Shown here: piece by piece, positions 62,833-64,000 of the stretch | Layout: each line of letters begins with the position of its first letter | Numbering within the stretch: the first letter of the stretch is position 1 | NCBI GenBank assembly: GCA_964631605.1 | Contig: CAZVYG010000007.1 | Coordinates: forward strand, 37,542 to 101,541 | From: JARKQH01 sp964631605 | GTDB lineage: Bacteria; Verrucomicrobiota; Verrucomicrobiia; Limisphaerales; UBA8199 | Direction: 5' to 3' | DNA: 64,000 bases | Program-made: the position numbers and the translations under genes | The notes under the pieces: generated by a model | Database searches by the model: none | Told to the model about the DNA's origin: nothing | The model's input: only the letters and a program-made list of their open reading frames with translations

Positions 62833-63077
62833 GAGTCCGTAACTCACGAAACCGCCCTGCGTCAGGACTGCGTCCCCGACCATGGCTTTGGGCTTGGCTC
62901 GTTTGAAGGTCCATTCAGCTAGGAGGGGGTTTTGTGCCTGGACTTGCCGTTTTCACCGCACCGGAATCGAGGTTCGGTGTTTTCTCATCAGCCACAGCAC
63001 CCTTTCCCCACGCAAGTTTCATCCCGGGTTCCATCAATCGCCGATCAATCCCCGGTCGGTCCAGAAAGGATCAGTTC

Positions 63078-64000
63078 ATGAAAAGCAGCCAGAAACCCGT
63101 TCTCAATCGTTGGCCGGCTGAGTCAGCCAGCGCGGCCTGTCCCCGGCCCGAAACTCACCGCAGGGGTCGGGGGTTGCCAGGCTTTGGCCCCGGCCATCCT
63201 CGAGTCTTGCCGGGTGTTTTAGCCCTGTCACTGGCGTTGGCGGCACACGCCGCACCGGACGCGCTGCTCCTTACCAACGACGTCGCCACAGCGCGCGGCA
63301 ACCAATCCGGCGGCATCGCCAGCGGTGTGGATTTCAACAGCCCGCCCATCACCACTCTGAATGTTCATTCACTTTCTCAGCCCATCCAGCCGGGGCCCGC
63401 CACGCCCGGCGTCCTGTTCCGGAATGGCTCAGGCGGCAACGTATTTATCAACAGCGGCGACGGAATCACCAGCACGGTCATTAAAACCTCCGGCGCCGGC
63501 GGCGCTGGCATCATTGGCGAGAGCACCGGAACGCCGCCTCCCAACCCCCCTGACGATCCGTTCCTTTTGGTTCCCAACCCCACCGCCTCGACCAACGGCG
63601 GCGGCCAGGTCCGCATAACCAACCAAGGAGAAATCTCTACTTCCGGAAACAACGCGCCCGGCATTATCGCCAAAAGCAGCGCAACCGGCTATCCCGACAG
63701 CGTTCTGCAGGAGTTGCGCCAGTTTACGGATGAGGGTTTTTCCTTCGCTGTCAACTGGGTGGGCACGCTCACCAACACGACGGACCCGGTATTTGGCACG
63801 CTCCGAGACACCAACGGGGTTGCGCTGCCCGGCATTGGCGGCCTGTTCGTCATTGCCCCCGATGGCAGCTTTGGCTTCAACCTCGGTACGAACTTCGATT
63901 TCCTGGCCATCGGCGAATCCGCCCAGGCCACGGTGAACTACGGGGTGCTGGGTGTCAACCGCAGCAATTACGTTGAGTCCATTCCGTCCATGCTCACGAT
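63078..64000 (+). CDS. Large adhesin/autotransporter-like secreted protein, 3' end outside window
   Basis: A frame open from ATG at 63078 (AAAGGA 9-14 bases upstream) to the window end, 307 residues so far. A long basic leader precedes a hydrophobic export segment (LPGVLALSLALAAHAAPDAL). The mature part has Gly/Asn/Thr-rich beta stretches (NGSGGNVFINSGDGI, SGAGGAGIIGESTG, SGNNAPGIIAKSS). It also has a VCBS/cadherin-like unit (APDGSFGFNLGTNFDFLAIG then ESAQATVNYGVLGVNRS). These are typical of repetitive surface adhesins or autotransporter passengers. The rest is not visible, so length and anchoring are unknown. Confidence 0.7.
   Translation, partial: MKSSQKPVLNRWPAESASAACPRPETHRRGRGLPGFGPGHPRVLPGVLALSLALAAHAAPDALLLTNDVATARGNQSGGIASGVDFNSPPITTLNVHSLSQPIQPGPATPGVLFRNGSGGNVFINSGDGITSTVIKTSGAGGAGIIGESTGTPPPNPPDDPFLLVPNPTASTNGGGQVRITNQGEISTSGNNAPGIIAKSSATGYPDSVLQELRQFTDEGFSFAVNWVGTLTNTTDPVFGTLRDTNGVALPGIGGLFVIAPDGSFGFNLGTNFDFLAIGESAQATVNYGVLGVNRSNYVESIPSMLT

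Noticed and set aside
62833..63077. Possible cyclic-di-GMP-type riboswitch in the adhesin leader
   Set aside because: I could not find the GNRA loop and receptor or the conserved core of the GEMM fold; only the 6-bp repeat at the start site is supported.
1..64000. CRISPR arrays, insertion sequences, prophage or restriction systems
   Set aside because: I saw no regularly spaced repeats, transposase, integrase, phage structural genes or restriction-modification genes in the window.

Overview
The window is one 64 kb stretch of a GC-rich bacterial chromosome, most likely a member of the Verrucomicrobia (Limisphaerales/Pedosphaera-like). The grounds are two orphan pseudopilins with the FTLIELL N-terminus and a DG-type C-terminal motif, a gene of the planctomycete/verrucomicrobial Minf_1886 type (family recognised from memory), a MoxR/DUF58/DUF4129 operon, many large secreted LamG/Ig-like proteins, and a carbohydrate-active gene set without SusC/SusD. 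Three runs of exactly 10 N (36359-36368, 52041-52050, 60679-60688) each fall inside a gene. In every case the reading frames on the two sides are incompatible with a true 10-base gap, so the sequence looks like a draft or metagenome scaffold with placeholder gaps.

Layout. 1-7.1 kb: the end of an NCS1-type permease with a good terminator, a single-domain receiver, a secreted unknown protein, a pseudopilin and a 1085-residue secreted repeat protein. 7.1-9.2 kb: an N-acetylneuraminate lyase-like gene divergent from a GntR/LacI-type repressor. 9.2-19.0 kb: a ten-gene minus-strand operon, mostly overlapping or tightly spaced: GYF-domain membrane protein, two zinc-finger membrane proteins, a PH-like membrane protein, DUF4129, DUF4350, MoxR, DUF58, SpoIIM and RDD. 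19.3-23.2 kb: a small unknown protein and two tandem Ser/Thr kinases, each with one membrane segment and a C-terminal LamG domain. 23.2-30.8 kb: a YfhO-like membrane protein, methyltransferases, two glycosyltransferases and a second pseudopilin, suggesting envelope or polysaccharide assembly. 31-39 kb: housekeeping genes (UvrD/Rep helicase, STAS protein, holA, bifunctional nuclease, metH). 39-47 kb: an SLC13-type permease, a remnant of an NPCBM carbohydrate-binding domain, and a three-gene glycan-degradation operon (GH2, pectate-lyase-like, beta-helix). 47-53.8 kb: tRNA-Ala, an orphan GspF, a 43-residue membrane protein, the Minf_1886-type gene, a two-half M16 protease, a CPBP protease, a DUF4149 protein and a PUR-domain protein. 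54-61.8 kb: a GH43 arabinanase-like protein with duplicated LamG modules, a glutaminase-A-like DUF4965 enzyme, a cupin, an unnamed gap-split protein and YraN. 61.8-64 kb: a methyltransferase and the start of a large adhesin-like gene that runs off the window.

How the parts may work together: the sialic-acid-lyase locus, the GH2/beta-helix operon and the GH43/DUF4965 pair point to scavenging of complex glycans. The kinase-LamG pair could sense extracellular ligands, but this is inference. The features most worth following are the kinase-LamG tandem, the enlarged MoxR operon, a C-terminal module of about 130 residues shared by two unrelated enzymes, the twofold-repeated unnamed domain in the 1085-residue protein, and a candidate operator in the metH promoter. 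I found no CRISPR array, insertion sequence, integrase or prophage.
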